From Halopiger djelfimassiliensis (GTDB taxonomy: Archaea > Halobacteriota > Halobacteria > Halobacteriales > Natrialbaceae), in the NCBI RefSeq assembly GCF_000455365.1, contig NZ_HG315687.1:186001-250000 (forward strand): 64,000 bases of DNA, in the 5' to 3' direction. Under the pieces are notes generated by a model. That model was not told the origin of the DNA and did no database searches. It saw nothing but the letters and a program-made list of their open reading frames with translations. Positions 1 to 7,607 of the stretch are shown piece by piece (positions within the stretch are counted from its first letter, which is position 1; each line of letters starts with the position of its first letter). Made by a program: the position numbers and the translations under genes.

Positions 1-548
1 ACGTCGCTCGAGAGCAACGCCATCTCGAGTTCGTGCAAGGGGTCTTCGAGGTCCTCCTCCTCGATGACGAACTTTCCTTTCACGAAGGATTTGGCCTTGC
101 GCCCGAATCCGGTCGCGTTGTCGTCGGATTCCTCCTCGGTCTCGGAATCGGCGTCGTCGGTCGGCTCCCCGTCGGTGGCACCCGAATCCTCCGCGGGTTC
201 AGCCGCCTCGGAGTCGGCTTCCGGCGGGCGTGATCCGTTCGCACCCCCCGGTTCGGTCCCGACGTCGGCGGCCGACTCGGTTTCGGCCGTCTCCGGCGTG
301 GCCGCGGGCTCCGCTTCAGCCGTCTCCGGTGTCGCCGCGGGCTCGGCAGCGGCCCGTGGCTCGGCCTCGGCTTCGACGTCGGCCTCGGCTTCCCCAGCCG
401 CTCCCGTCGTCTCGGAAGCGTCCGCAGCCTCCGTCGCCGTCTCCTCTTCTTCGAGTTCGGCTTCGTCGACCTCCTCGACGTTCTCTTCGGCGGCTTCTTC
501 GGCGTCTTTACGGAAGCTCCCGAGCTTCTCTTTCAGGTTATCGAACAT
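1..548 (-). CDS. ftsY: Signal recognition particle receptor FtsY (N-terminal part, gene runs off the window)
   Basis: The minus-strand reading from ATG at 548 begins MFDNLKEKLGSFRKDAEE and then becomes a long Glu/Asp/Ala/Thr-rich acidic A domain. It ends, at the window edge, in the FtsY N-domain signature GRKAKSFVKGKFVIEEEDL. FtsY is the membrane-associated GTPase that receives SRP-ribosome complexes; its NG GTPase domain lies outside the window. The low-complexity acidic repeats (TPETAEAEPAATPETAET) are typical of haloarchaeal FtsY. It sits 45 bp downstream of prefoldin alpha on the same strand, consistent with the conserved archaeal L18Ae-pfdA-ftsY arrangement. The call rests on the N-terminal signature plus gene order, because no G motif is visible here. 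Confidence 0.88.
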   Translation of the reverse strand, partial: MFDNLKEKLGSFRKDAEEAAEENVEEVDEAELEEEETATEAADASETTGAAGEAEADVEAEAEPRAAAEPAATPETAEAEPAATPETAETESAADVGTEPGGANGSRPPEADSEAAEPAEDSGATDGEPTDDADSETEEESDDNATGFGRKAKSFVKGKFVIEEEDLEDPLHELEMALLSSD

Positions 549-593
549 GGGTGTCGGTAGGGGTTTCGAACGGGGTCGGTGCGGTACTCGTCG

Positions 594-1043
594 TTACTCG
601 TCGGGGTTCTGGCCCTGCCCCATCTGCTGCATCTGCTGTTGCATCGCCTGCTGCTGGAGTTGCTGGGCCTGCTGTTCGAGCTCCTCGCTTTCGGTCTCGA
701 GTTCGGCGATCTCCTCGTTGAGGTCGTCGATCCGGTCGTCGAGGCGCTCTTTCTTGTTCTCGAGGGCGTCGACGGCGTCGTCCTGTTCGAACTCCGCGGC
801 GTAGTCGGCACCGAGTTCGACGATCGCCTCGTCGATGTCCTCGATCGTCGCCCGGAGGTAGGCACCGCCGCCGAGCGGGACCTGAACGGTCGAGTCGGTC
901 TCGAGGGTCTCGAGCGCTTCGATGGCCTCGTCGACTTCGGTCTTTTCCTGCTGGATGGCCTCGACGTTCGTCTGCAGGGCGTCGATCTCTTCCTGAATCT
1001 CCTGTAGTTCCTGGGACAGCTGCTGGAGTTGCTGCTGGCTCAT
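594..1043 (-). CDS. pfdA: Prefoldin alpha subunit
   Basis: A 149-residue protein beginning MSQQQLQQLSQELQEIQEEI. It is the alpha subunit of the prefoldin hexamer, which captures unfolded polypeptides and hands them to the thermosome. Two long heptad-rich helices (about residues 3-50 and 95-140) flank the central hairpin segment VQVPLGGGAYLRATI, the family signature. The C-terminal tail is Gln/Met-rich (QQQAMQQQMQQMGQGQ). Its ATG overlaps the L18Ae stop codon by 4 nt (ATGA), which indicates translational coupling. Length and context (L18Ae before, FtsY after) match the archaeal family. Confidence 0.96.
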   Translation of the reverse strand: MSQQQLQQLSQELQEIQEEIDALQTNVEAIQQEKTEVDEAIEALETLETDSTVQVPLGGGAYLRATIEDIDEAIVELGADYAAEFEQDDAVDALENKKERLDDRIDDLNEEIAELETESEELEQQAQQLQQQAMQQQMQQMGQGQNPDE

Positions 1044-1216
1044 TGTTCGTCGACCTCCTCGAGTTCGATCTGGGTCCGTTTGAGACCGTGCTGGCTGCCC
1101 AGCTGTGCGTAGGTGTGCTCGCGGGCGACGTTCTCGTTTTCGGCGTCGATCGACGTTTCGAACTCCGCGTAGCCGTCGCGGCTCTGGAACCGGCCGGTGA
1201 CCGTGAATTCACTCAT
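1040..1216 (-). CDS. rpl18a: 50S ribosomal protein L18Ae (LX)
   Basis: A 58-residue protein, MSEFTVTGRFQSRDGYAEFE at the start, matching archaeal ribosomal protein LX/L18Ae, a small beta-rich large-subunit protein. The internal motif AREHTYAQLGSQHGLKRTQI is characteristic: archaeal members carry a similar 'YSxLGSrHglkR' segment. The start at 1216 was chosen because the longer in-frame extension upstream encodes unlikely sequence and a weak AT-rich element lies about 27 bp before this ATG. Its stop overlaps the prefoldin alpha start by 4 nt. It is separated from the aIF-6/L31e/L39e block by two inserted genes. Confidence 0.94.
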   Translation of the reverse strand: MSEFTVTGRFQSRDGYAEFETSIDAENENVAREHTYAQLGSQHGLKRTQIELEEVDEQ

Positions 1217-1327
1217 AGCTATCCCTCCGGCAGGCAGTCGGAAGAATCTTCCCTTCCGTCGGAGCCGTCGGCCGGATCGCGGTTCGGCGGTATAGCCGAC
1301 GGCAATCGATTTTACGCGCAACCGCGT

Positions 1328-1639
1328 ATGGCCGAACGCGACGCCACCGACCTTCTCCCGAGCGAGCGCATGCGAACCACGGCACTCGACGGCGAGGTCA
1401 CACAGATCCACCGCGGGCATCGATACGCCGACGACGGCGAGACGTTCACGATCGCCGGAACGACCTTCGAAGTGACCGCGGTCACGGAGCGTCCTCTCGG
1501 CGAGCTGACCGACGAGGATGCCCGGGCCGAAGGGATGGCGGATCTCGAGTCGTATCGCCGACTGCTAGAGCGTGTCCACGACGACTTCGAGTGGGACGAC
1601 GAGAGCACGGTCGTCCGGCATCGATTCGAGCGGCGCTGA
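1328..1639 (+). CDS. ASCH domain protein
   Basis: A 103-residue protein starting MAERDATDLLPSERMRTTAL. The fold signature is that of ASCH domains, beta-barrel RNA-binding proteins related to PUA. Here it is seen as a short barrel containing IHRGHRYADDGETFTI, FEVTAVTERPLGELTDEDAR and the terminal ESYRRLLERVH, which resembles archaeal ASCH proteins. The Gly-Asp-Leu region followed by 'LTDEDARAEGM' is the usual ASCH middle motif. Function (RNA binding, possibly coactivation or modification) is inferred from the fold only. It is encoded opposite to the flanking ribosomal genes and splits the translation block. Confidence 0.75.
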   Translation: MAERDATDLLPSERMRTTALDGEVTQIHRGHRYADDGETFTIAGTTFEVTAVTERPLGELTDEDARAEGMADLESYRRLLERVHDDFEWDDESTVVRHRFERR

Positions 1640-1644
1640 CCCTG

Positions 1645-1953
1645 TCAGTCCTCGAGCCGACGCCGGCGGTCGGGGCGCACGACCGCGGCGAGGCGACGGG
1701 AACGCATCGCGGGACCCACACTGGGGGATCGATACGCCGCGATCAGACACCACATGACGCCCGTCGCCAGGAGACCGCCCGCGGCGAGGTACATTCCCAT
1801 CGACGCGAACGTGATCGCATAGACCCCGCCGAGAAGCATCTTCGGCAAACTCGTCGCGAGGGGAATCCGTGCGTTCGCGTTCCGAACCGCGGGCACGAGT
1901 ACGATCACGGAAAGCAAACTGCCGACCAGAAAGAGCACGTCCTGCCAGACCAT
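1645..1953 (-). CDS. Small membrane protein, three predicted TM helices
   Basis: A 102-residue hydrophobic protein. Three likely membrane spans are seen: VLFLVGSLLSVIVLVPAV (about 6-23), LPKMLLGGVYAITFASMGM (about 36-54) and YLAAGGLLATGVMWCLIAAY (about 55-74). An Arg-rich basic tail (RSRRLAAVVRPDRRRRLED) should stay in the cytoplasm. I do not recognise a named family; the three-helix size resembles SemiSWEET-like half transporters, but no PQ-loop motif is evident. It is convergent with the ASCH gene (5 bp between stops) and follows aIF-6 in the same direction after about 110 bp. Confidence 0.7.
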   Translation of the reverse strand: MVWQDVLFLVGSLLSVIVLVPAVRNANARIPLATSLPKMLLGGVYAITFASMGMYLAAGGLLATGVMWCLIAAYRSPSVGPAMRSRRLAAVVRPDRRRRLED

Positions 1954-2062
1954 ACAGCATACACTCGCGCTCGAGTAAATGTAGGTTCCGGTCGAAAAAC
2001 GGCGTTTCAGACGACTTTCTGGCCGTTCAACCGGTCAAAAGCGCGACTCGGACTCGAGTCGC

Positions 2063-2728
2063 TTACTCGAGATATCCCAGCGCGTCCTCGATCCGGCCCA
2101 GTTCCGGTCCGGTCGTGTTCTCGCCGACGACGTAGCCGGCCTCGTTCGCGATCAGGCCCGATCCGACAAGCGGCGCGCCGTAGTTGACCGTGCCGACGTC
2201 GGCCCGGACGTCGAGCACCGATTCGAGGACGTCCAGTTCCTCGTCGGTCGCCTTCGGATGACAGAGCACGCCGGCGTTGGTCGCGACCGCGGCGGTCCCG
2301 ACCGTCCGGACGCCCGCGAGGTCGCCGCGTTCGACCGGCACCTCGAGGGTGTCTTTGATGATCTGGACGGCCTCCCGCGAGAGATCGGGATGGACGTAGG
2401 CCCCGTAGTCGTTCGCGAGGACGACGTTCCCGGCGGCGTTGACGTTACCCGGCAGTTCCGCGACCGGAACGTCGATCTCCTCCTCGAGTCGATCGCGCTC
2501 GTACTCGAGCACCCGCGAACTGACGAGCAGCCCGTTTTCGTTACCCGTAGCTAAGGCACCGACCGTCGAGGAACCGCCGACGGTCGTTTGGATCGCGGGC
2601 ACCTCGAGTTCGTCGGACAGGTCGGCGACGACATCGTCGTCGACGTCCTGGCGAACGAGCACGCACGAGTCGGTCGCGCGGGCAAAGACGCCGACGTAAG
2701 CCGACCCGGCGAAGGCGAGGCGTTGCAA
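2063..2728 (-). CDS. eif6: Translation initiation factor aIF-6
   Basis: A 221-residue protein, the usual length for archaeal aIF-6, which binds the 50S subunit and blocks premature joining with 30S. The pentein repeats are visible as recurring 'GTxxxA/TGNxxGLLV' units: [54 protein letters not shown] and [18 protein letters not shown]. It begins [20 protein letters not shown]. It follows L31e by 2 bp, as part of the conserved L39e-L31e-aIF-6 operon, so all three are very probably cotranscribed from the promoter before L39e. Confidence 0.97.
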   Translation of the reverse strand: MQRLAFAGSAYVGVFARATDSCVLVRQDVDDDVVADLSDELEVPAIQTTVGGSSTVGALATGNENGLLVSSRVLEYERDRLEEEIDVPVAELPGNVNAAGNVVLANDYGAYVHPDLSREAVQIIKDTLEVPVERGDLAGVRTVGTAAVATNAGVLCHPKATDEELDVLESVLDVRADVGTVNYGAPLVGSGLIANEAGYVVGENTTGPELGRIEDALGYLE

Positions 2729-2730
2729 GT

Positions 2731-3009
2731 TTAGTCGGCGACCTCGGCCTCGACGACCGCTTCGCCCTCTTCGTCGAAGCGGGCCGCGCGGACGCGAAGC
2801 TTCCGCGGCGGGTTCGAACGGCCCTGTGACCAGACGGCCTCGTTGATCGAGGGGTCCAGTCGGATGGCGTCCTCGTCGACCGCGAAGTGCTTTGCGAGGT
2901 GTTCGCGGACGAGTCGCATCGCCAGATCCGCGGCCTCGTGGTTAGCCCCCTTCTTGACGTCTCGCAGCGGAACGGTAACGACGCGTTCCTCGAAATCACT
3001 TGCACTCAT
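2731..3009 (-). CDS. rpl31e: 50S ribosomal protein L31e
   Basis: A 92-residue large-subunit protein starting [20 protein letters not shown]. The L31e motifs are the N-terminal [12 protein letters not shown] segment, the helix [13 protein letters not shown] and the [20 protein letters not shown] region, where 'VWSrGrknPPrkirVr' is the family hallmark. The C-terminal part is acidic, as usual in haloarchaea. It lies between L39e (2 bp upstream) and aIF-6 (2 bp downstream), a tight operon. Confidence 0.97.
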   Translation of the reverse strand: MSASDFEERVVTVPLRDVKKGANHEAADLAMRLVREHLAKHFAVDEDAIRLDPSINEAVWSQGRSNPPRKLRVRAARFDEEGEAVVEAEVAD

Positions 3010-3011
3010 CG

Positions 3012-3164
3012 TTACTCGTCAGTGTCGTTGCGCCGCCAGTTGCGTCGCTTCGGGTTCCGCTGGACTTCCATGTCGGTTTTCATCATAACCCAGGCCGGAA
3101 CGCGGCTGTTCTGGTTCTCGAGTTTGGCAAGTCGCTTCTTCTTGCCCTTCGATTTCTTACCCAT
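3012..3164 (-). CDS. rpl39e: 50S ribosomal protein L39e
   Basis: A 50-residue, strongly basic protein starting [20 protein letters not shown] and containing [10 protein letters not shown] and [15 protein letters not shown], the classic L39e pattern. L39e lines the polypeptide exit tunnel. The start at 3164 fits both the family length and a TATA-like element 30 bp upstream. It heads the L39e-L31e-aIF-6 operon. Confidence 0.97.
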   Translation of the reverse strand: MGKKSKGKKKRLAKLENQNSRVPAWVMMKTDMEVQRNPKRRNWRRNDTDE

Positions 3165-3190
3165 AGTAGCCGAACGTAGCCCGCGGTGGC

Positions 3191-3198
3191 TTAAAATC
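3191..3198 (-). promoter_or_regulatory. TATA-like element of the L39e-L31e-aIF-6 operon
   Basis: Minus-strand GATTTTAA lies about 30 bp before the L39e ATG, in an otherwise GC-rich flank. This spacing predicts a leaderless or nearly leaderless transcript. Confidence 0.6.
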
Positions 3199-3422
3199 TT
3201 GTCCATCTTGAAGGGACCGTTCGTTCGAGGCGTAACGCGTTCGTCGCCGCCGGCAACGGGATTCCGTCGGTTCGGCAGCCTTTCTCTCGGTGCCGATGGC
3301 GATTCGATCAGTGAAAAGTCGTTCCGTCGACCGTGTTGGTGATTGCTATCTCGGCTCTCGAGTGGCGTTGATCGGAGACGATCGAAGAACGGCGGCCGTG
3401 ACGGCGTGTCGAGACGCCGATC

Positions 3423-4430
3423 TCAGGCCTCGAACCGTCGCTCGAGGGTCCGCGTGACGCCCTCACAGGTTGCGTCGCTGAGGCCGGTCGTGTAGGTCCA
3501 CTCGTCGATCCCTTCGAGACCGTCGTGTCGATAGAATCGGCTCCGGTCGCCACAGCCGGTCCCGTGAAACCGGGTCCCGCCGCCGATCCGGTCGGGGCCG
3601 GCGTAGGCGGTCGCCATCGGGGAGACTCGAAGGGTGCCGTCGCCGTTGCTGACTGCCGCCCCGAGTTCGTGGTCACAGACGGCGTCGTCGATGGCCGTCA
3701 CGACGTCGGCCTCGAGAAACGTATGGAGCGTCTCGTGGATCACCATGTTCCGCGTCACCGCTCGCGAATCCCAGACCTCCGTCGCGCCGACGTTCGCGAC
3801 CGCCTGTGCGTCGCCGCTGGTCCCGTCGTGCTCGGTGCCCACGGTGGCGTGTGGCGACAGCGTCCCACCGTATCCGACGCGGTAATTTAGCGGCGACCAG
3901 TCCAGAAGGACGTGACAGGTGCGCCCGTCGAGCGCGTCGCGTGCACGCAATCGATCGCGGAACCGTTCGAGGACCGTCTCGAGCGACGGCAGCACGGCCT
4001 CGGACGAGAACGGCGTCTCCGTGGGCGGGAACCGAATTCGGTCGCCGCGCTCGATGTAGAGCTCGAGGTCCGCGAGCCGACCGTGCTCGCGGGCGTATGC
4101 GAGGACCTGATCGAACGCGTCCTCGATGGCGTTCGCTGCGGCCGCCAGCGGCTCCGGCCAGACGCCTCGCAGGTCGTCGGTCCCGTACCACACCCGTGCG
4201 TGAAGCGGCACGACGCCCGGATAGACGCGCACGCGGACGTCGCCGTGTTCGGCGGCGTCGGTGTGAACGGTCGCCGCGTTCTGCGCCCCGACCGCTGACG
4301 TCAGACCCGCACCGCCGACCGCAGCGAGGACTTCCCGGCGCGTGACGGGCCACCCGGGGCTGGTGGGGACGAGGCCGGTCGCTCGCTCGTCGTCGCTATC
4401 GTCGCCGAGTCCGGTGGGACCGGTGTCCAT
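3423..4430 (-). CDS. Tat-type exported HExxH protein, putative metalloprotease
   Basis: A 335-residue protein with a Tat-like signal near residues 28-50: the twin arginines of VTRREVLAAVGG are followed by a hydrophobic Ala/Gly stretch ending around SAVGAQNA. An HExxH zinc-binding motif (HETLH, residues 232-236) sits in a plausible helix, with E240 four residues on and Asp/His candidates beyond; no third ligand can be assigned with certainty. Conserved-looking Cys pairs (TCHVL, VCDHE, TGCGD, ATCEG) could form disulfides outside the cell. I do not recognise a named peptidase family, and proteolytic activity is inferred only from the motif. It is monocistronic, 77 bp beyond the start of the ThpR gene's stop. 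Confidence 0.7.
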   Translation of the reverse strand: MDTGPTGLGDDSDDERATGLVPTSPGWPVTRREVLAAVGGAGLTSAVGAQNAATVHTDAAEHGDVRVRVYPGVVPLHARVWYGTDDLRGVWPEPLAAAANAIEDAFDQVLAYAREHGRLADLELYIERGDRIRFPPTETPFSSEAVLPSLETVLERFRDRLRARDALDGRTCHVLLDWSPLNYRVGYGGTLSPHATVGTEHDGTSGDAQAVANVGATEVWDSRAVTRNMVIHETLHTFLEADVVTAIDDAVCDHELGAAVSNGDGTLRVSPMATAYAGPDRIGGGTRFHGTGCGDRSRFYRHDGLEGIDEWTYTTGLSDATCEGVTRTLERRFEA

Positions 4431-4507
4431 CGTCTCGCGGACGATACACCGGGACGGCCCATTATGTCCTGTTCAGCAGTAGCTGACTGTCTCCGTACGT
4501 GATACAC

Positions 4508-5065
4508 TCACTCCAGCGGGAACGATTCGACCGTCGAGTACACCGGTCCCGTATCGGTAAGCGTACTCTCGGTCAGTCGCACTTCGTCGACGGTGGTCTC
4601 CCCGATCGTCGGATCGCGGTCGCGCACGAGTTCCTGTACCAGGTCTTTCCCGCCGGCGTGTTCCATCCGTGCGAGCGTGACGTGTGGGGTAAACTCGTGG
4701 GACTCCGGATCGAACCCCATGTCGGTCGTCCGATCCTCGATGGCCTCGTGTAATCGGGTGAGCTCGTCGCCACCGGTCTCGGTGCCGAACCAGACCACGC
4801 TGATGTACTCGAGGTCGGGAAATACTCCCAGTCCGCCGTAGCGAACCCTAAAGGGGTCGACGTCGGCGTCGTCGACCGCGGTCTCGAGCGTTCGTTTCAG
4901 TTCGGACAGCCGGGCTTCGTCGACGTCGCCGAGGAACTTCAGAGTGACGTGGGCCTGCTCGGGATCCGTGAAGTTGAGTCCGCTCGCGTCCGCGAACTCC
5001 GTCTGCAGGTCGGCGATCGGGTCCGCGAGGTCGTCGGGCAGGTCGACGCTGACGAACAGTCGCAT
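4508..5065 (-). CDS. thpR: RNA 2',3'-cyclic phosphodiesterase (ThpR/LigT)
   Basis: A 185-residue 2H phosphoesterase beginning MRLFVSVDLPDDL. Both catalytic HxTx motifs are visible: HVTLKFLG at residue 39 and HVTLARM at residue 128. Length and the N-terminal RLFVSVDLP strand match the ThpR/LigT group, which opens 2',3'-cyclic phosphates to 2'-phosphates and in some members can ligate tRNA halves. The cellular substrate in haloarchaea is not settled. The gene stands alone; its start at 5065 gives the canonical N-terminus. Confidence 0.93.
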   Translation of the reverse strand: MRLFVSVDLPDDLADPIADLQTEFADASGLNFTDPEQAHVTLKFLGDVDEARLSELKRTLETAVDDADVDPFRVRYGGLGVFPDLEYISVVWFGTETGGDELTRLHEAIEDRTTDMGFDPESHEFTPHVTLARMEHAGGKDLVQELVRDRDPTIGETTVDEVRLTESTLTDTGPVYSTVESFPLE

Positions 5066-5132
5066 ACCGGATGTCGAACCGGAGTCCTATTCAATCGTGG
5101 CACCGGCGACGAACGAATAGCGGGGCGTCGAG

Positions 5133-5836
5133 TCAGTTCTCGAATTTCTCTCCCATCTCGGTCGCGTCCTCGAAGACCTGATAGGCAATGAGCTCTTGGG
5201 CCGCCTCCTCTGCGATCCAGATCCCGAGCTTCTCTTCGTCGGGATTCGAGAGCGTCACTGTAGTCGTGTCCCGTCGGCCGTCAGGGGTCGTCCCGTCCGC
5301 AGTCGGCTCGCTCTCGTCTGCGGTGTCGGTTTCGTTGCCGTCGTTCGTGTCAGCCGCGTCAGAAGCGGAGTCGCCATCGCTCGTCTCGGTGGCGTTTTGC
5401 TCCCCGTCCGGGTCGGTCGCGTTCTGATCGGCATCGGAACCCGGGTTCGGACTGGGATCTTCCGCGAAGGTAAGCGTAACCTCGTAGTCGCCGGCACCGT
5501 CCCAGACGTCGCCGTAGTTTGCCATCGAGTCGTCGTCTTCGTCGTCTCCGTTGTCTTCGTCGTCCTCGCTCGCTGCGAGTTCGAACGACTCCTCGAGGAC
5601 CGATTTCCCGTCGGGATCGGTGATTTCGATCGTTCCCGAGATCGGCGTGTCCGCACTGTTGAAGACGTTTACCTCCTTCAGGGCGAGATCAACGAGGTAG
5701 TTGGCAACCCTCGTACAGCCGGCAAGCGAAAGCAGCGTCGTCGTGCCTCCGGCAGCGATGACTGCGCGCCGTGAAACGGGGAACCGGTTGTCATGGAGGG
5801 CGATTCGGTCGAGTGGGGGCGATTTGACGGGGACAT
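5133..5836 (-). CDS. Tat/lipobox membrane-anchored acidic protein with apparent 5' frameshift
   Basis: The main frame encodes a lipoprotein-type N-terminus: twin Arg in SRRAVIAAGG, then LLSLAGCT with the lipobox Cys. A roughly 200-residue body follows, with an Asp/Glu/Asn/Thr-rich linker (DGDSASDAADTNDGNETD) and the C-terminal helix IAEEAAQELIAYQVFEDA. No ATG, GTG or TTG exists in this frame between the Tat motif and the upstream permease gene. The well-placed start (ATG at 5836, TATA-like element 28 bp before it) is in another frame, so one base is apparently missing or extra between 5836 and about 5780. Either a sequencing/assembly error or a genuine disruption would explain this. The location after an ABC-2 exporter suggests an accessory role; function is unknown. 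Confidence 0.65.
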
Positions 5837-5860
5837 ATCCACCTGAGATAATTAGTTGGA

Positions 5861-5868
5861 TAAAATAA
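5861..5868 (-). promoter_or_regulatory. TATA-like element for the lipoprotein gene
   Basis: Minus-strand TTATTTTA is centred 28 bp upstream of the ATG at 5836. It implies a leaderless start at that ATG and an own promoter, separate from the ABC genes. Confidence 0.6.
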
Positions 5869-5905
5869 GTTTTCCTGTTGATCGTACTCGAGTGCGAACC
5901 GTCGG

Positions 5906-6721
5906 TCAGAGGTCGGCGGTACTGAACTGGAGATAGCCGAGCGCAAGCGGGACGACGAGCCAGCCACACAGCACGATCAGCGCAGTTACGGGGTTGACGT
6001 ACCACGGGGTCGTGGCGGCGAGGTGGGCCTGTGAGCCTCCGATTTCGAAAAGGGTTGCGACGAGGTGACGGTACGCCTCGCTTGGCGACGCCAGCTGGAG
6101 GCCGACCGCCCAGTCGGGCATGTCGCTCGGGAGTGCTATTCTGAAGCGATACAGGAGCCGTACGAACTGGTTGATAAACCAGTTCCATCCCAGATCGAGC
6201 ACGACGTACGCACCGATCGCCCTGATGAGGACCTGTCGTCCGGCGGTCGTACTCATCGAGCAGGCCAGCGCGATCGAGACGAACACGGCACCGTACAGGA
6301 CGGTCGCGACGACGAAGGCCAGATACGGTGCCAGCGATACCGACTCGTACTGGACGACTGCGATCGAACCGCCGACGATCAAACCGACGACTACCGGGAT
6401 GGTAAGGACGAGCAACCGGCCGACGAGTTTCCCCACGACGAAGTCCCGGCGGGACTGGGGAAGCGACAGCGAGAGGACGAGACTGCCCGATTCCCGCTCG
6501 TAGAGGACGGCCTTGTAACCGAGCACGATACCGACTATCGGTAACAGCCCGTGGACGTTCGCAAACGTCGTCTCGACGAACCCGTCAAACGGCCCGGAAC
6601 GCGGACCGAAGACGACGTTGCCGAGGATGAAAAGCCCCACGAACCCGATCAGCAGGAGCCAGATGGTCCGCGATCGGATCGCGTCCCGGAAGTCCTTCCG
6701 CGCGGTCGATTGCCAGTTCAT
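5906..6721 (-). CDS. ABC-2 type transporter permease (second copy)
   Basis: A 271-residue polytopic membrane protein beginning MNWQSTARKDFRDAIRSRT, an amphipathic N-terminus followed by about six TM helices. The cytoplasmic motif ERESGSLVLSLSLPQSRRD and GKLVGR are typical of NosY-like ABC-2 permeases, where this loop contacts the ATPase. It is clearly paralogous to the permease at 6786-7607 (shared LSLP.SR.D.VVGKLVGR and C-terminal LGYL.FS..DL), suggesting a heterodimeric channel. It lies 64 bp behind that gene and shares its ATPase. Substrate unknown. Confidence 0.88.
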   Translation of the reverse strand: MNWQSTARKDFRDAIRSRTIWLLLIGFVGLFILGNVVFGPRSGPFDGFVETTFANVHGLLPIVGIVLGYKAVLYERESGSLVLSLSLPQSRRDFVVGKLVGRLLVLTIPVVVGLIVGGSIAVVQYESVSLAPYLAFVVATVLYGAVFVSIALACSMSTTAGRQVLIRAIGAYVVLDLGWNWFINQFVRLLYRFRIALPSDMPDWAVGLQLASPSEAYRHLVATLFEIGGSQAHLAATTPWYVNPVTALIVLCGWLVVPLALGYLQFSTADL

Positions 6722-6785
6722 TCGCGATCACCCGTTTCGGGAGTCGTGTGGTCGAACATCGTCGTTGTTGAGGGGAGTCGGTCGG

Positions 6786-7607
6786 TCATAGGTCGGTGTT
6801 GCTAAACCGGAGGTAGCCAAGCGTTACCGGAACGACGGCCCAGACGAGAAACAGCGCGAGCGCGACCCACTCGCTGAGGTACCACGCGTCGGACCCGGCG
6901 TACGGCCCGGCTCTCTCGATGAAGAACCCGGTCAGGATTCGATCGTACAGCGTCGCGGGGTTGAGTCCGAACAGGAACAGGACGCCGTCGGGCAACCCGG
7001 CGTCGGTCAGCCCGATCGTCTCGAGGCCGTATCTGAGGCCGGCCTGAACGGGACTCCAGAAGAGGACGAACAGTCCGTAGAGTCCGAACGCACTGACCGT
7101 CGCGAGGTGTTTCGATCGCGTGAGCATCGAGATCGCCGTCGCGGTCGCGGTGAAGATCCAGCCATAGAGGACGGTGACGACGATAAAGGCCAGATACCAC
7201 CCGAGAGCGAGCGAGCCGAAGGGGTAGACGACGAGTGCCCCGGCGACGGCCAGTATGGTGATAAGCGACGTCGCGAAGGCGAGCGAGCGGCCGACGAGTT
7301 TCCCGACGACGAGATCACCCCGGCTGTACGGCAGCGACAGCAGTAGCGTCAGCTTGCCGGACGCCCGTTCGGTAACGATGGCACCGTGCCCGAGGAAGAC
7401 GCCGATCAGGGGCAGGAGGTGATTGATGCTCCCGAGCAAAACGCCGTCGCTGATGAACGTCCGCGTCGTGACCGCCCCGTCCGTGGTGATGGGATAGAAG
7501 TACCCGCTCAGGACGCAGGTGATAGCGAGCAGCCACAGCAGCCACCGGATCGCACGGGAGTCACGCGTCGTCGCGTACTCCCGGCGTGCGATCGTCGTCC
7601 ACGACAT
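6786..7607 (-). CDS. ABC-2 type transporter permease (first copy)
   Basis: A 273-residue membrane protein starting MSWTTIARREYATTRDSRAI with about six hydrophobic spans and the coupling loop ERASGKLTLLLSLPYSRGD plus GKLVGRS. The ATG at 7607 was preferred over an upstream in-frame start because it overlaps the ATPase stop codon (TGATG), a common coupling arrangement. Together with the ATPase and the paralogous downstream permease it forms an ABC-2 exporter of the NosFY/CcmAB-like type. No nos genes are nearby, so a role in nitrous oxide reductase maturation is not supported. Confidence 0.9.
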   Translation of the reverse strand: MSWTTIARREYATTRDSRAIRWLLWLLAITCVLSGYFYPITTDGAVTTRTFISDGVLLGSINHLLPLIGVFLGHGAIVTERASGKLTLLLSLPYSRGDLVVGKLVGRSLAFATSLITILAVAGALVVYPFGSLALGWYLAFIVVTVLYGWIFTATATAISMLTRSKHLATVSAFGLYGLFVLFWSPVQAGLRYGLETIGLTDAGLPDGVLFLFGLNPATLYDRILTGFFIERAGPYAGSDAWYLSEWVALALFLVWAVVPVTLGYLRFSNTDL

